Source: Solidesulfovibrio carbinoliphilus subsp. oakridgensis (GTDB taxonomy: Bacteria; Desulfobacterota; Desulfovibrionia; Desulfovibrionales; Desulfovibrionaceae). From it: a DNA stretch of 64,000 bases. A program made the translations under genes and the position numbers. Below, in pieces: positions 1 through 9,267 of the stretch (its first letter is position 1; each line of letters opens with the position of its first letter). The stretch lies in the NCBI RefSeq assembly GCF_000177215.2, contig NZ_CM001368.1, forward strand, positions 496,001-560,000. Direction: 5' to 3'. The notes beneath the pieces are model-generated. The model made no database searches. It saw only the letters and a list, made by a program, of their open reading frames with translations, and had not been told where the DNA came from.

Positions 1-1
1 T

Positions 2-547
2 GGCGGCGTGGCCACCTTGCCGGCCGACGTGCGGGTCATTGCCGCCACCAACCGGGATCTCGGCAAAATGGTCGCCGACGGGGCCTTTCGCCAGGACCTC
101 TTTTATCGCCTGAGCGTGGTGGTCATCCGCATCCCGCCGCTGCGCGAGCGGCCGGGCGACGTGCCGCTCCTGGTCGACCGGGTCCTTGGCCGCTGCCGCA
201 TGGCTGTCACCAAGCGCATCGAGGCCATAAGCCCCGAGGCCATGGAGCGCCTGCTGGCCCACGACTATCCCGGCAACATCCGGGAACTCGAAAACATCCT
301 CGAATACGCGGCCATCCTCAGTCCCGGCCGTACCATCGAGCTGTGCCACCTGCCCGAGCACCTGCGCGGCCCGGCCCCGGCCTGTCCGTTCAAAAACGGC
401 CGCACCATGGCCGAGATCCGCTTCCTCGCCGCCCGCGAGGCGGTCGCGCGGTGCGGCGGCAACCGCAACGCCGCCTGCCGCGAACTCGGCATCTCCAAGG
501 ACACCCTGCGCCGCATCCTCGGCCGGCGCGACGAGGAAAGAGGATAA
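2..547 (+). CDS. Sigma-54-dependent transcriptional activator, C-terminal part (5' end outside the window)
   Basis: The reading frame is already open at base 2, so the N-terminal sensor domain and Walker A motif lie upstream of the window. What is visible is the second half of the AAA+ domain of an NtrC-type enhancer-binding protein: ADVRVIAATNRDL (sensor I region), FRQDLFYRLSVV and IPPLRERPGDV, then the sensor II region PGNIRELEN. About 40 residues before the stop there is a Fis-type helix-turn-helix (GGNRNAACRELGISKDTLRRIL) that would bind an upstream activating sequence. Such proteins use ATP hydrolysis to open sigma-54 promoters. The input signal cannot be judged without the missing N-terminus. 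The stop is followed 6 bases later by a copy of the dispersed intergenic palindrome. Confidence 0.93.
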   Translation, partial: GGVATLPADVRVIAATNRDLGKMVADGAFRQDLFYRLSVVVIRIPPLRERPGDVPLLVDRVLGRCRMAVTKRIEAISPEAMERLLAHDYPGNIRELENILEYAAILSPGRTIELCHLPEHLRGPAPACPFKNGRTMAEIRFLAAREAVARCGGNRNAACRELGISKDTLRRILGRRDEERG

Positions 548-553
548 AGAAAG

Positions 554-600
554 GAAGATGCCTCCGGCGGCCGGGGGGAATGATTCCCCCCGGCCCCCCC
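554..600 (+). repeat. Dispersed intergenic palindromic repeat, copy 1
   Basis: Begins with ATGCCTCCGGCGGCC and continues into a near-perfect 23-bp palindrome (arms 571-581 and 583-593, reading CCGGGGGGAAT and its complement). The same 5' half and G-run/C-run palindrome occur seven more times in the window. This copy lies just behind the stop of the sigma-54 regulator and points the same way as that gene, so in RNA it would form a very stable hairpin at the 3' end. There is no T-run, so factor-independent termination is not assured. Confidence 0.85.
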
Positions 601-693
601 CGATGGGGAGGGACGGGCGATGGGACGCGGAGTGCGTCTTTTGGGGGAGTAGTCGGACGCGAAACGCGTCTGGTGGAGTGGGGAAGGAAGAGG

Positions 694-1464
694 ATGGCCA
701 AGGAAAAATTTCGGGCGGACCGCCTGGTCTTCGAGCAAGGGCTGGCCGAATCCCAGGAAGCGGCCCTGCGGCTGGTCATGGCCGGCCTGGTCCGGGTGGA
801 GCAGAAGGGGAAGCTCGCGGCCGTGGACAAGCCCGGCCGGATGTTTCCGGCCGACGCGGCCTTTTCCCTGGCCGCGACCGACCCCTACGTCAGCCGGGGC
901 GGCGGCAAGCTGGCCACGGCGTTGGACGCCTTCGGCCTCGACGTTTCGGGCGTGACGGCCCTGGACGCCGGCGCCTCGACCGGCGGCTTCACGGACTGCC
1001 TGCTCCAGCACGGGGCGGTCAAGGTCTACGCCGTGGACGTGGGCACGGCCCAGCTCCACGAGAAGCTCCGGGCCGATCCCCGGGTGGTGTCCATGGAAAA
1101 CTGCAACCTGCGCCACGCCCCGGCCGACCTCCTCCCTGAACCCGTGGACCTTGTGGTGGCCGATGTTTCGTTTATTTCCCTGACCAAGGTCCTGCCGGCC
1201 TGCCTGCAGTTCCTGCGTCCCGGCGGCCGGGTGGTGGCGCTGGTGAAGCCCCAGTTCGAGCTGCCGCCGGAAAAGGTGGGGCACGGCGGGGTGGTCCGCG
1301 AGGAGGCCTGGCGCCAGGAGGCCGTGGACAGGGTCACGGACTTCGCCCGGGAGGCGCTGGGATTGACGCTTGCCGGCGTGGTGCCGTCCAAGGTCAAGGG
1401 ACCCAAGGGCAACCAGGAATACCTGGTGGTCTTTGCCGCGCCGGCCGCCGAAACGGGGCAGTAG
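694..1464 (+). CDS. tlyA: TlyA family rRNA (cytidine-2'-O)-methyltransferase
   Basis: A 256-residue protein with an N-terminal S4-type RNA-binding segment (RADRLVFEQGLAESQEAALR, residues about 6-25) followed by an FtsJ-like Rossmann methyltransferase. The SAM motif is LDAGASTGGFTDCLL, and VDLVVADVSFISL and LVKPQFELPPEKVG are typical of the TlyA/hemolysin family. Characterised TlyA enzymes 2'-O-methylate cytidines in 16S and 23S rRNA; the older name hemolysin is probably misleading. The ATG at 694 was chosen because the S4 homology starts directly after it and GGAAGAGG lies just upstream; the frame stays open further upstream but across the repeat element, which looks noncoding. Confidence 0.9.
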   Translation: MAKEKFRADRLVFEQGLAESQEAALRLVMAGLVRVEQKGKLAAVDKPGRMFPADAAFSLAATDPYVSRGGGKLATALDAFGLDVSGVTALDAGASTGGFTDCLLQHGAVKVYAVDVGTAQLHEKLRADPRVVSMENCNLRHAPADLLPEPVDLVVADVSFISLTKVLPACLQFLRPGGRVVALVKPQFELPPEKVGHGGVVREEAWRQEAVDRVTDFAREALGLTLAGVVPSKVKGPKGNQEYLVVFAAPAAETGQ

Positions 1465-1486
1465 CCCCGCGGCGCGAAAGCCGGCT

Positions 1487-1521
1487 CCTCCCGGAGCGGG
1501 AAGAGGCAGGCCTCCGGGAGG
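1487..1521. other. 10-bp inverted repeat (hairpin) behind tlyA
   Basis: CCTCCCGGAG (1487-1496) and CTCCGGGAGG (1512-1521) are perfect complements separated by 15 bases. The hairpin lies in the 155-bp gap between tlyA and the nitroreductase gene and has no T-run. It could mark the 3' end of the tlyA message or be part of the next leader; its role is unproven. Confidence 0.4.
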
Positions 1522-1619
1522 ATCGGCCTTGTGCCCCGGCCGGGCCGGAGAGAAGAAGGTTTTTGGCGACGGACAGCCCGTCCGGCGCGTCACCCACGAA
1601 ACCACAGGAGAGGCACACC

Positions 1620-2240
1620 ATGTCCATGGGCGTGAAAGAAGCCATTGCCGCGCGCCACAGCGTGCGCGCCTTTGCCAGGAAACCGTTGACCGAGGGGCAG
1701 ATCACCGAATTGCTCGAAGCCGCGAGAAACGCGCCGTCGAGCCTCAACAGCCAGCCCTGGCGGTTTCGGGTCGTCACCGACGCGGCCGATATCGCCTGGT
1801 TCGGCACGAGCGAAGCCTCCCGCAAGCAAAGCTGGCTGTCCGGCGCGGCCGCGATCTTCCTCTGCTGCGCCGACCTCGAGCATTACGTGAAGGATTCCCA
1901 GGCGGCCGCCTTTTTCTACCGCGACAACGACATCATAACGGGCGAGCCCATGGACGGCATCGACGCCTACGTGGCCCGGGAGGCGGCTGCGGTCGAGCAG
2001 GCCAAATTCGGGGCCTGCGCCATGAACGTGGCCCTGGCGGAAGCGTTTCTGATGCTGCGGGCCGTGGAAATGGGCCTTGGCGCCTGCTGGGTCGGCATGT
2101 TCGACGAGGCCAACATCAAGGCCCGCTTCGGTATTCCGGCCGGCTGGCGCATCGTCAACATCCTGGCCGTCGGCACCCCGGACGAGCCGACGGTCTACCC
2201 CAGAAAGCGCAAGAGTTTGGAGGAGATCGTCCTCAAATAG
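1620..2240 (+). CDS. Nitroreductase family protein
   Basis: A 206-residue flavin-dependent nitroreductase-fold protein. The N-terminus [21 protein letters not shown] has the RxSxR FMN-phosphate contact of the family, [16 protein letters not shown] is the conserved FMN-binding loop, and [24 protein letters not shown] is the usual C-terminal block. Members use NAD(P)H to reduce nitro-aromatics, quinones or other electrophiles; the physiological substrate here is not predictable. The ATG at 1620 follows CAGGAG at good spacing. It stands alone between tlyA and malate synthase, with gaps of about 150 bp on both sides. Confidence 0.9.
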   Translation: MSMGVKEAIAARHSVRAFARKPLTEGQITELLEAARNAPSSLNSQPWRFRVVTDAADIAWFGTSEASRKQSWLSGAAAIFLCCADLEHYVKDSQAAAFFYRDNDIITGEPMDGIDAYVAREAAAVEQAKFGACAMNVALAEAFLMLRAVEMGLGACWVGMFDEANIKARFGIPAGWRIVNILAVGTPDEPTVYPRKRKSLEEIVLK

Positions 2241-2385
2241 TTGGCTTGCGCCGCGTTTGGGGGCAACGGACGGCCGCCTGCGTCCGCCCGTTGCCCTTTC
2301 CCCTTTCCGCTTCTCCCCAAATTCCGTACACTCCCGACAATTCCGCCCCATCGGGCGCCGAGCCAGTTCTGCAAGGAGTGCCGCC

Positions 2386-4557
2386 ATGCCCAAGCGTGTC
2401 GTTGTCGCCGGCCTTTCCGTGGAAAAGACCCTCCACGACGTCATCGTCAACGAAATCCTGCCCGACACAAGCCTTGCGGCCGAGGCGTTCTTCGCCTCGC
2501 TGGCCGCCATCGTGGCCGACCTCGGTCCCCGGAACCGCGAACTCTTGGCCAAGCGCGACGCCTATCAAGCCGCCATCGACGTCTGGCACAACGAGCGCAG
2601 GGGACAGCCCCACGAGGCCGAGGCCTACAAGTGCTTCCTGGTCGGCCTCGGCTATCTGCTGCCCGAAGGCCCGGACTTCGCCATCGAAACCGTGGGCGTG
2701 GACCCGGAAATCGCGCTCGTGTCCGGCCCCCAGCTCGTGGTGCCGGCCACCAACGCCCGCTTTGCCGTCAATGCCGCCAACGCCCGGTGGGGCAGCCTCT
2801 ACGATGCCCTCTACGGCACGGATGTCATCCCGGAGACCGGCGGCGCGGCCAAGGGACCGGGCTACAACCCGGTGCGCGGCGCGGCCGTCGTGGCCTACGG
2901 CGCCGCCTTCCTGGACATGGCCGTCCCCCTGGCCGCGGGCAGCCACGCCGACGCGGCCGGCTACGCCGTCACAGACGCGGGCCTCACCGTCAGCCTGGCC
3001 GACGGCCAGGCCACGGCCCTGGCCCGGCCGGACCAGTTCGTCGGCTTTGTCGGCGGCAGGCAAACGCCCAAGGCCGTGCTCCTTCGCAACAATGGCCTCC
3101 ACGTGGAGCTCCTTTTCGACCGGGCCCATCCGGTGGGCGCGGCCAGTCCATGCGGCATGAAGGACGTGGTCCTGGAAGCGGCCCTGACCACCATCCTCGA
3201 CTGCGAGGATTCCGTGGCCGTGGTCGACGGCCCGGACAAGGCGGCCGCCTACCGCAACCTGCTCGGCCTTTTCCGGGGCGATCTGACCGCCCGGTTCGAG
3301 AAGGCGGGGCGTACGGTCGATCGGGGTCCGGCCCCGGACCGGACCTTCACCACCCCGGACGGCTCGGCGCTGACGCTCCCCGGCCGAAGCCTGCTTCTGG
3401 TGCGAAACGTCGGGCATCTCATGACCACGGACGCGGTCCTCGACGCCTCGGGCGAGGAGATCCCGGAAGGCATGTTCGACGCCATGGTCACGGGGCTGGT
3501 CGGCCTCCACGACCTGCGGGGCAAGGGGCCCCTTCGCAACAGCCGGGCCGGGGCCATCTACATCGTCAAGCCAAAAATGCACGGACCCGAGGAAGTGGCC
3601 TTCGCCTGCGAGCTTTTCGACCGGGTGGAGGACGCCCTGGGCCTTTCCCGCCACACGATGAAGATCGGGGTCATGGACGAGGAACGGCGCACGTCGCTCA
3701 ATCTTAAGGAGTGCGTGCGCGCGGCCAGGGACCGGATCATTTTCATCAATACCGGCTTTCTCGACCGCACGGGCGACGAGATCCACACCGTCATGGAGGC
3801 CGGGCCCGTGGTCGGGAAAAACGACATGCGGCGCGAGCCCTGGATGACGACCTACGAGGATCGGAACGTGGATGTGGGCCTGGCCTGCGGCTTTTCCGGC
3901 CGGGCGCAGATCGGCAAGGGCATGTGGGCCAAACCCGACCGCATGGCCGAGATGGTGGCGGAGAAGATCGGCCACCCGCGCGCCGGGGCCAACTGCGCCT
4001 GGGTGCCGTCGCCGACGGCCGCCACCCTCCACGCCATGCACTACCACGCCGTGGACGTCTTCGAGCGCCAGCGGGAACTTGCCGTCACGGTCCGGCACGA
4101 CCGCGAAACCCTGCTCGTTCCGCCGCTCCTCGGCGAGGCGCGCCCCACGGCCGCAGCCGTGGCCCATGAGCTCGAAACCAATGTCCAGAGCATCCTCGGC
4201 TACGTGTCGCGTTGGGTGGACCAGGGCATCGGCTGCTCCAAGGTGCCGGACCTGGACGACGTCGGGCTCATGGAGGACCGGGCCACGCTGCGCATCTCGA
4301 GCCAGCACATCGCCAACTGGCTGCGCCACGGCCTCTGCACCGAGGGGCAGGTCCGCGAAGTGCTCGGCCGCATGGCCGCCGTGGTCGACCGCCAAAATGC
4401 CCTGGACGCGGCCTACCGGCCCATGGCCACGGATTTCGAGGCCAGCGTCGCCTTTGCCGCGGCCTGCGACCTCATTTTCGAGGGCCGCACCCAGCCAAAC
4501 GGCTACACCGAACCGATCCTGACCGCCCGCCGCCGGCAGGCCAAGGCCCGGGGCTAA
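2386..4557 (+). CDS. glcB: Malate synthase G
   Basis: A 723-residue protein, the usual length of the monomeric G-form. Family signatures are clear: [61 protein letters not shown] and [22 protein letters not shown]. The enzyme condenses glyoxylate with acetyl-CoA to give malate. The ATG at 2386 has AAGGAG eight bases upstream and matches the expected N-terminus. No isocitrate lyase or glycolate oxidase is adjacent, so the glyoxylate source is not shown here. A pair of overlapping hairpins follows at 4586-4628. Confidence 0.95.
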   Translation: MPKRVVVAGLSVEKTLHDVIVNEILPDTSLAAEAFFASLAAIVADLGPRNRELLAKRDAYQAAIDVWHNERRGQPHEAEAYKCFLVGLGYLLPEGPDFAIETVGVDPEIALVSGPQLVVPATNARFAVNAANARWGSLYDALYGTDVIPETGGAAKGPGYNPVRGAAVVAYGAAFLDMAVPLAAGSHADAAGYAVTDAGLTVSLADGQATALARPDQFVGFVGGRQTPKAVLLRNNGLHVELLFDRAHPVGAASPCGMKDVVLEAALTTILDCEDSVAVVDGPDKAAAYRNLLGLFRGDLTARFEKAGRTVDRGPAPDRTFTTPDGSALTLPGRSLLLVRNVGHLMTTDAVLDASGEEIPEGMFDAMVTGLVGLHDLRGKGPLRNSRAGAIYIVKPKMHGPEEVAFACELFDRVEDALGLSRHTMKIGVMDEERRTSLNLKECVRAARDRIIFINTGFLDRTGDEIHTVMEAGPVVGKNDMRREPWMTTYEDRNVDVGLACGFSGRAQIGKGMWAKPDRMAEMVAEKIGHPRAGANCAWVPSPTAATLHAMHYHAVDVFERQRELAVTVRHDRETLLVPPLLGEARPTAAAVAHELETNVQSILGYVSRWVDQGIGCSKVPDLDDVGLMEDRATLRISSQHIANWLRHGLCTEGQVREVLGRMAAVVDRQNALDAAYRPMATDFEASVAFAAACDLIFEGRTQPNGYTEPILTARRRQAKARG

Positions 4558-4585
4558 GGCCCGGCCCCGGCGGCAACGGTTCCAA

Positions 4586-4628
4586 GGCGGCGGGGCGGCC
4601 CGGCTCTTTTGCCCCGCTTCCCGCCGCC
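4586..4628 (+). terminator. Possible transcript end behind malate synthase (competing hairpins, no T-run)
   Basis: GGCGGCGGG (4586-4594) can pair with CCCGCCGCC (4620-4628); alternatively GCGGGGC (4590-4596) pairs with GCCCCGC (4611-4617). Both are strong, but there is no poly-T, so a factor-independent terminator is uncertain. Confidence 0.3.
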
Positions 4629-4692
4629 CGAACCCCGAGCCCCGAATCCTGGCCCCGGGACCTCGGATTTGGGGACGAGAGGAATATTCGCC

Positions 4693-5142
4693 ATGCACCA
4701 TCTTCTCAAAATCGGCCTGCTCCTGCTCGCCTTTCTGCTGGTGCCGCCGGCAACCGGCCGGCTCGACGCCTCTTCCGAAGGCGGGCACGGCGGGGATTCC
4801 AAGAAGAGCGAGAAAAAGGGCGACAAAAAGGAGGCGGGCAAGGCCGTGGACGGCGTCATCGACCTCGGGCCGGTGACCGTCAATGTGCTGAGCAACCGGG
4901 GATTCAGGTTCCTGCGCCTGTCCATGCAGGTCCAGTGCGAGACCAACGAGGAGGCCGAACGGCTCACCCTGCCCGACGCCAAGGAGGATCTGGTCTTTTT
5001 CCTCTCCTCGAAAATGGCCGAGGATCTGCTCGGCAATCCCGGTAAAATGATCTTGCGCCGTGACCTGACCGAGCTTTTTTCCAAGTACGCCGGTGCGGGC
5101 AAGGTGAAAAACATCTTTTTCACGGAGTTCGTTTTTCAGTAG
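4693..5142 (+). CDS. FliL-like flagellar basal-body-associated protein
   Basis: A 149-residue protein with an N-terminal hydrophobic segment (residues about 4-20, KIGLLLLAFLLVPPA) that could be a signal anchor, a Lys/Glu/Asp-rich linker (SKKSEKKGDKKEAGK), and a C-terminal FliL-type domain ending in LVFFLSSKMAEDLL and KNIFFTEFVFQ. FliL proteins sit around the stator and support torque or stator function. No other flagellar genes are adjacent, so this may be a FliL paralogue with a related envelope role. The ATG at 4693 precedes the hydrophobic stretch. The gene precedes the LysM-MscS gene on the same strand. Confidence 0.75.
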   Translation: MHHLLKIGLLLLAFLLVPPATGRLDASSEGGHGGDSKKSEKKGDKKEAGKAVDGVIDLGPVTVNVLSNRGFRFLRLSMQVQCETNEEAERLTLPDAKEDLVFFLSSKMAEDLLGNPGKMILRRDLTELFSKYAGAGKVKNIFFTEFVFQ

Positions 5143-5310
5143 GAAACGGGAACGGCCCCGAAACGCCGTGCCGGCCCTATGGCCGGGAAAACGAGGCCCT
5201 CTGTTGCATGGCTTCGACGCCGACGCCCGCGCCGCCTGTGGCGGTCCACGGCCGTGGCCGGTCGGCGGGTGCCCGAAAAAGAGACCGGTATGGAATCAGG
5301 GAGGTTGACG

Positions 5311-6459
5311 ATGATGGGTGATGCGGCGAAAATTTTCGGGCTGTCGGTGGTGCTGGCCCTGTGCGTCCTGGCGACCGACGCCGGCCCCTGCTTTTCCCGG
5401 ACCGGCCAGCCCGCGCCGGTCCTGGTGCTGGCGGCCGGACCGGCCAGGCACGCCATCAAGGCCGGCGACACCCTGAGCCTTCTGGCCCAACGTTACGGCG
5501 TGCCGGCGGCGGCCATCCTCAAGGCCAACCCGGGCCTCGATCCGGCCCGGTTGCAGCTCGGCAAGGAAATCGTCATTCCGGCCGCCGGCCGCGCCGCCCC
5601 GGAGCCGGCGCCCCCCGCCGTTTCCGCCGCCCCGGCCCCGGGCGGCCTGGAACTGCGGCCGCAAAAGGCCCCGCAAGCCACGGAGCCGGTCGGGCACGAC
5701 CTGCCCGACGCGCCGGCCCGGACCGCTTCGCCCCCCGAAACCATCCCGCCAACCCGTGGGACAACCCCACCCCCGGCCGAAACGCCGCCAGCACCGCCCG
5801 TGGCGACTGCGGCCGACGCCAAGGCTGCTGAAACGGCGGCCGTGCGGGAGACCGCGCCGCTGTCGCCGGTCCCGTCCGTGGCCGTGGAAAAAGTTGGAGA
5901 GCGCACCCGGATCGCCCTCGGGGGAAAGGCATTTTTCGCGGACCAGATCCTTCCCTGGGCCCTCGATCTGGGAAGCCGGCTCCTGTCGGCCGCCGTGATG
6001 TTCGTCGTGGGCCTGTGGCTGGCCAGCCGGGTGGGCAGGCTTCTGGCCCGGGTGCTCCTTGGCCGGGGCGTGCCTCAGGAGGTCGTGTCCTTTGCTGGCA
6101 GCCTTACCCGCTACAGTCTTTACCTCGTGGTGCTCATCGCCTGCCTGGGGCAGCTCGGGCTCAACATCACGTCCCTTCTGGCCCTTTTCGGCGCGGCGGG
6201 CCTCGCGGTCAGTCTGGCCCTCAAGGACACGCTGGCCAACTTCGCCTCGGGCATCATGCTGCTCCTCTTCCGGTTTTTCCGCGTGGGCGACCGGGTCAGT
6301 CTGCCCGGCGTGGCCGGGGCCACGGGTGTCGTGGCCTCCATCGACGTCTTCAGCACCATCATCCGTTCCGACACCGGCGACACCATCATCGTCCCCAACT
6401 CCAAGATCGCCGGGAACATCATCGTGGTCGGCGCGGCCCAGACGCCGGTCGGGGAGTAG
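5311..6459 (+). CDS. LysM domain - mechanosensitive (MscS-type) channel fusion protein
   Basis: A 382-residue envelope protein. Residues 1-30 look like a signal peptide (IFGLSVVLALCVLATDAG). A LysM module follows (HAIKAGDTLSLLAQRYGV, ILKANPGLDPARLQLGKEI), then about 120 residues of Pro/Ala-rich linker, then two hydrophobic helices and the MscS pore and beta domains (LIACLGQLGLNITSLLALFG, SLALKDTLANFASGIML, FRVGDRVSLPG, IIVPNSKIAGNII). The usual C-terminal alpha/beta cage domain is absent; the protein stops right after the beta domain. LysM would tether the channel to peptidoglycan. The ATG at 5311 has GGGAGG six bases upstream; an ATG at 5290 is the alternative. It converges on the ABC gene with only three bases between the stops. 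Confidence 0.85.
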   Translation: MMGDAAKIFGLSVVLALCVLATDAGPCFSRTGQPAPVLVLAAGPARHAIKAGDTLSLLAQRYGVPAAAILKANPGLDPARLQLGKEIVIPAAGRAAPEPAPPAVSAAPAPGGLELRPQKAPQATEPVGHDLPDAPARTASPPETIPPTRGTTPPPAETPPAPPVATAADAKAAETAAVRETAPLSPVPSVAVEKVGERTRIALGGKAFFADQILPWALDLGSRLLSAAVMFVVGLWLASRVGRLLARVLLGRGVPQEVVSFAGSLTRYSLYLVVLIACLGQLGLNITSLLALFGAAGLAVSLALKDTLANFASGIMLLLFRFFRVGDRVSLPGVAGATGVVASIDVFSTIIRSDTGDTIIVPNSKIAGNIIVVGAAQTPVGE

Positions 6460-6462
6460 CGG

Positions 6463-7971
6463 TCAGGCCGGGGGCTCCGGTTCGAGGCGGCCCCGCACGA
6501 GCCGCAGCACGGTCTGGATTTCCGGGATGACGTCCCCTCGGCGATGGACGACGGTCAGGACCGTGACGCCCGAGCGGGCCGCGGCCGAGACCGCCGCCAT
6601 GGCCAGGCGCCGCGAGGCCGCATCGAGCCCGGAAAACGGTTCGTCCAGCAGCAAGAGCCGGGGCTGGCCGACCATGGCCCGGGCCAGGAAGAGGCGCCGG
6701 GTCTGGCCGGCCGAAAGCTGGCCCAACCGGCGTCCGGCCAGATCGGCCACGCCGAAAAATTCCAGCCACCGCCGGGCCTTGGCCACATCGCGGGCGGACG
6801 GCTCGGCATAGAGTCCCACCGTGGCCGCGATCCCGGACAGGACCAGCTCCAGGGCCGGCAGCTCCTTGTCGTAGTCCGCTTCCAGCTCGAACGACACCAT
6901 GCCGATGCGCCGCCGGATGTCGCGCAGATCCGTCAGCCCCTCGGGCGCGGCCAGCCCCGGCCGCACGGCCCGCCCGCCCAGGGCCGGATGGTGCTCCCCG
7001 GCCACAAGTTTTAACAGCGTCGACTTCCCCGCGCCGTTGGCCCCGAGGATGGCCAGGTGGCCGCCCGGGGGTACGGTCAGGTTGATGTCGCGCAGGATCT
7101 CGCGCCGCTCCAGGAAGACCGAGGCATGCTCCAGCACCACCAGCGGCGGTCCCTGCGGATCGGGCGCGTCCGGCCAGGCCTCGGTCGGACGCGGGGCCGG
7201 GACGGCGCTCCCCACGGCCGGCCCGGAGGCCGTGGCCTCCCGGTAGCGGGCCAGCACCGACGCGGCCGGGCCGGTGTCCACGATCCGGCCGCCGGCCAGG
7301 GTCAGGCCCTTGGCCGGCCCGGGGGGCAGGGGTGCGCCCAGGTGGCTGGTGACGAGCACGGCCGCGCCGAACCCGGACGCCTCGGCCACGGCCCGGTCGG
7401 CCGTGGCCCGGGCCGCGTCGTCCAGGCCGTCCAGGAACTCGTCGAGGAAAAGGAAAAGCGGCTTGCCGGCCAGGGCCCGGGCCAGAAGCACGGCCCGGAT
7501 CTGGCCGTTGGACAGGGCTTCGACCTTGGTGTCGGCCAGATGGGCGATGCCGAGCCGGTCGAGGACCGTGTCCAGCATGGCCAGTTCGGCCTTGGACGGC
7601 CGGCCCTGGACGTAGACCGCGTCGCGGGGGCCGGCCAGGATGACCGTCCGGGCCGGCAGGTGGCCGCACAGGCGTTTGGTGGCCCGCTGGACCTCGGGCG
7701 AGACCATGCCGAACCGGGGCCGAAGCCCTATGGGCGAGGCCCGGCCCGGCCCGTCGCCGGACTGGTAGAGCCGGGCGCCCCGGCCGTCGTCGTCGGGCCA
7801 GATGTCGCCGCGCAACAGGCGCAGGAGCGTGGATTTGCCCGAGCCGTTGCTCCCGAGCACAAGCCAGGTCTCGCCCTGGGCAATGGTGACGGAAATATCG
7901 GACAGGGCCGGCTTGCCACCGAGCGTGACCGAGGCATGTTCCAGGGTGATGCGAAAGGGTGTTTCGAGCAT
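6463..7971 (-). CDS. Duplicated-ABC ATP-binding protein (ModF-like)
   Basis: A 502-residue soluble protein with two complete ABC ATPase domains. The first has Walker A GSNGSGKST, signature LSNGQIRAVLLARAL and Walker B LFLFLDEFLDGLD. The second has GANGAGKST, LSAGQTRRLFLARAM and LLLLDEPFSGLD. There is no transmembrane segment. The architecture resembles E. coli ModF, which lies near molybdate transport genes, but no permease or molybdate-binding gene is adjacent, so the transport assignment is weak and a non-transport role is possible. An interdomain linker rich in Pro and Ala spans about residues 235-270. Confidence 0.85.
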   Translation of the reverse strand: MLETPFRITLEHASVTLGGKPALSDISVTIAQGETWLVLGSNGSGKSTLLRLLRGDIWPDDDGRGARLYQSGDGPGRASPIGLRPRFGMVSPEVQRATKRLCGHLPARTVILAGPRDAVYVQGRPSKAELAMLDTVLDRLGIAHLADTKVEALSNGQIRAVLLARALAGKPLFLFLDEFLDGLDDAARATADRAVAEASGFGAAVLVTSHLGAPLPPGPAKGLTLAGGRIVDTGPAASVLARYREATASGPAVGSAVPAPRPTEAWPDAPDPQGPPLVVLEHASVFLERREILRDINLTVPPGGHLAILGANGAGKSTLLKLVAGEHHPALGGRAVRPGLAAPEGLTDLRDIRRRIGMVSFELEADYDKELPALELVLSGIAATVGLYAEPSARDVAKARRWLEFFGVADLAGRRLGQLSAGQTRRLFLARAMVGQPRLLLLDEPFSGLDAASRRLAMAAVSAAARSGVTVLTVVHRRGDVIPEIQTVLRLVRGRLEPEPPA

Positions 7972-7979
7972 GGTGATAC

Positions 7980-8014
7980 AAACGGAAAACGGGCCTCCCC
8001 ACCGGAAGGCCCGT
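7980..8014 (-). terminator. Rho-independent terminator downstream of dapA
   Basis: On the minus strand ACGGGCCT (8014-8007) and AGGCCCGT (7996-7989) form a perfect 8-bp stem with a 10-base loop, followed directly by TTTTCCGTTT. It lies 27 bases beyond the dapA stop and just before the ABC gene start. Confidence 0.85.
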
Positions 8015-8040
8015 CAGGCGTGGCTTGAGGTTCGGCCGGT

Positions 8041-8919
8041 TCAGACCAGTTTGGCCTCGGTGAGGGCGGCCTTCAGCTTCTCCAGGTTCTGGGGCTGCAA
8101 GGGCACCATGGGCAGGCGCGTTTCGAACGGGAACCGGCCCATCAAATCCAGGGCCATTTTCGCGGGCACCGGGTTGGTTTCGAGAAAGGCCGCCCGGAAA
8201 AGCGGGCTCATGGCGTAGTGGAGCGCCTTGGCTTTGGTCAGGTCGCCCGCGGCCACGGCCTCGCACATGGCCGACATCTGGTGCGGCATAAAGTTCGAGA
8301 CCACGGAAATGACGCCCCGGCCGCCGATGGCCATGGTCGGCAGGGCCGTGAAATCGTCGCCGGAAAGGACCATGAAGTCCTCGCCGCAAAATTCCAGCAC
8401 CCGGGACACCTGGTTGAGGTCGCCGGTCGCCTCCTTGACCCCGACCACCTGCCGGATCTCCTTCTTGAGGATGGCCAGCGTCTCGGGCAGGAGGTTGACG
8501 GCCGTGCGGCCCGGCACGTTGTAAACGATAAAGGGCATGTCCACCCGCTCGCCGATGGCCTTGAAATGGGCCACCAGCCCGGCCTGGGTGGGTTTGTTAT
8601 AGTAGGGCGTGATCAGAAGCGCACCGTCGGCCTTGGCGTCCTTGGCGTCCTGGGTCAGCTCTATGGCCTCGCGGGTATTGTTGGACCCGGCCCCGGCCAG
8701 GACCGGCACGCGGCCCTTGACCTGGTCCACGCAGATCCGGATCACCCGTTTGTGCTCGTCGTGGGAAAGCGTGGCGGATTCGCCCGTCGTGCCGCAGGGA
8801 ACAAGGCCATGGATGCCCTGCTCGATCTGCCATTCGATAAAGGCGCGGTACGCCTCTTCATCCACCTCGCCGTTTCGAAATGGCGTCACTAGTGCGGTGA
8901 TTGCGCCCCGAAACTCCAT
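8041..8919 (-). CDS. dapA: 4-hydroxy-tetrahydrodipicolinate synthase
   Basis: A 292-residue class I aldolase of lysine/diaminopimelate biosynthesis, condensing pyruvate with aspartate semialdehyde. The N-terminus MEFRGAITALVTPFRNGEVD, the substrate loop PCGTTGESATLSHDEH, the tyrosine block ITPYYNKPTQAG, FIVYNVPGRTAVN, and the Schiff-base lysine in QVVGVKEATGDL are all present. The start has AGGAGGT just upstream. The gene appears monocistronic: a terminator follows it and a noncoding stretch with two palindromic repeats precedes it. Confidence 0.96.
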   Translation of the reverse strand: MEFRGAITALVTPFRNGEVDEEAYRAFIEWQIEQGIHGLVPCGTTGESATLSHDEHKRVIRICVDQVKGRVPVLAGAGSNNTREAIELTQDAKDAKADGALLITPYYNKPTQAGLVAHFKAIGERVDMPFIVYNVPGRTAVNLLPETLAILKKEIRQVVGVKEATGDLNQVSRVLEFCGEDFMVLSGDDFTALPTMAIGGRGVISVVSNFMPHQMSAMCEAVAAGDLTKAKALHYAMSPLFRAAFLETNPVPAKMALDLMGRFPFETRLPMVPLQPQNLEKLKAALTEAKLV

Positions 8920-9020
8920 ACGGACCTCCTTGGAAGAATAAACCCCGCCATTTCCTAGAATGTTTTTCGCCGCCCGGCAAGCGCCACGCGCCAGAGGAGG
9001 GTGACGGGGAGAAAGTCAGG

Positions 9021-9070
9021 GAGGATGCCTCCGGCGGCCGGGAGGGGATGATCCCCTCCCGGACCCTCCC
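9021..9070 (+). repeat. Dispersed intergenic palindromic repeat, copy 2
   Basis: GATGCCTCCGGCGGCC followed by the palindrome GGGAGGGGAT-G-ATCCCCTCCC and GGACCCTCCC. It lies in the 348-bp gene-free gap between dapA and the UshA-like selenoprotein gene, facing copy 3, and is one of two copies not co-oriented with an upstream gene. Between copies 2 and 3 (9071-9214) no gene or other feature is visible. Confidence 0.8.
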
Positions 9071-9214
9071 CAACGGTGATGGACGAGTGGAAGGGACGGC
9101 GAAGTCGGGCGGACTGTCGGCCGCTAAACCCGCCCCGTCTTCGGGGCGACGGGCCACACCGACGCACATCCGCCCACGACCACACCCACACCCGATTACC
9201 CAGAATCCCCGCCC

Positions 9215-9256
9215 AGGGGGTCCGGGGGGGATGATCCCCCCCGGCCGCCGGAGGCC
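9215..9256 (-). repeat. Dispersed intergenic palindromic repeat, copy 3
   Basis: On the minus strand it reads GGCCTCCGGCGGCC, then a palindrome of seven G and seven C around ATCAT, then GGACCCCCT. It begins 11 bases behind the stop of the UshA-like selenoprotein gene and points the same way as that gene, like most copies. Confidence 0.8.
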
Positions 9257-9267
9257 TCTTCCCCTCT

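Noticed and set aside
2233-4788. An 851-codon minus-strand frame opposite malate synthase
   Set aside because: Antisense shadow with no recognisable motif; malate synthase G is unmistakable on the plus strand.
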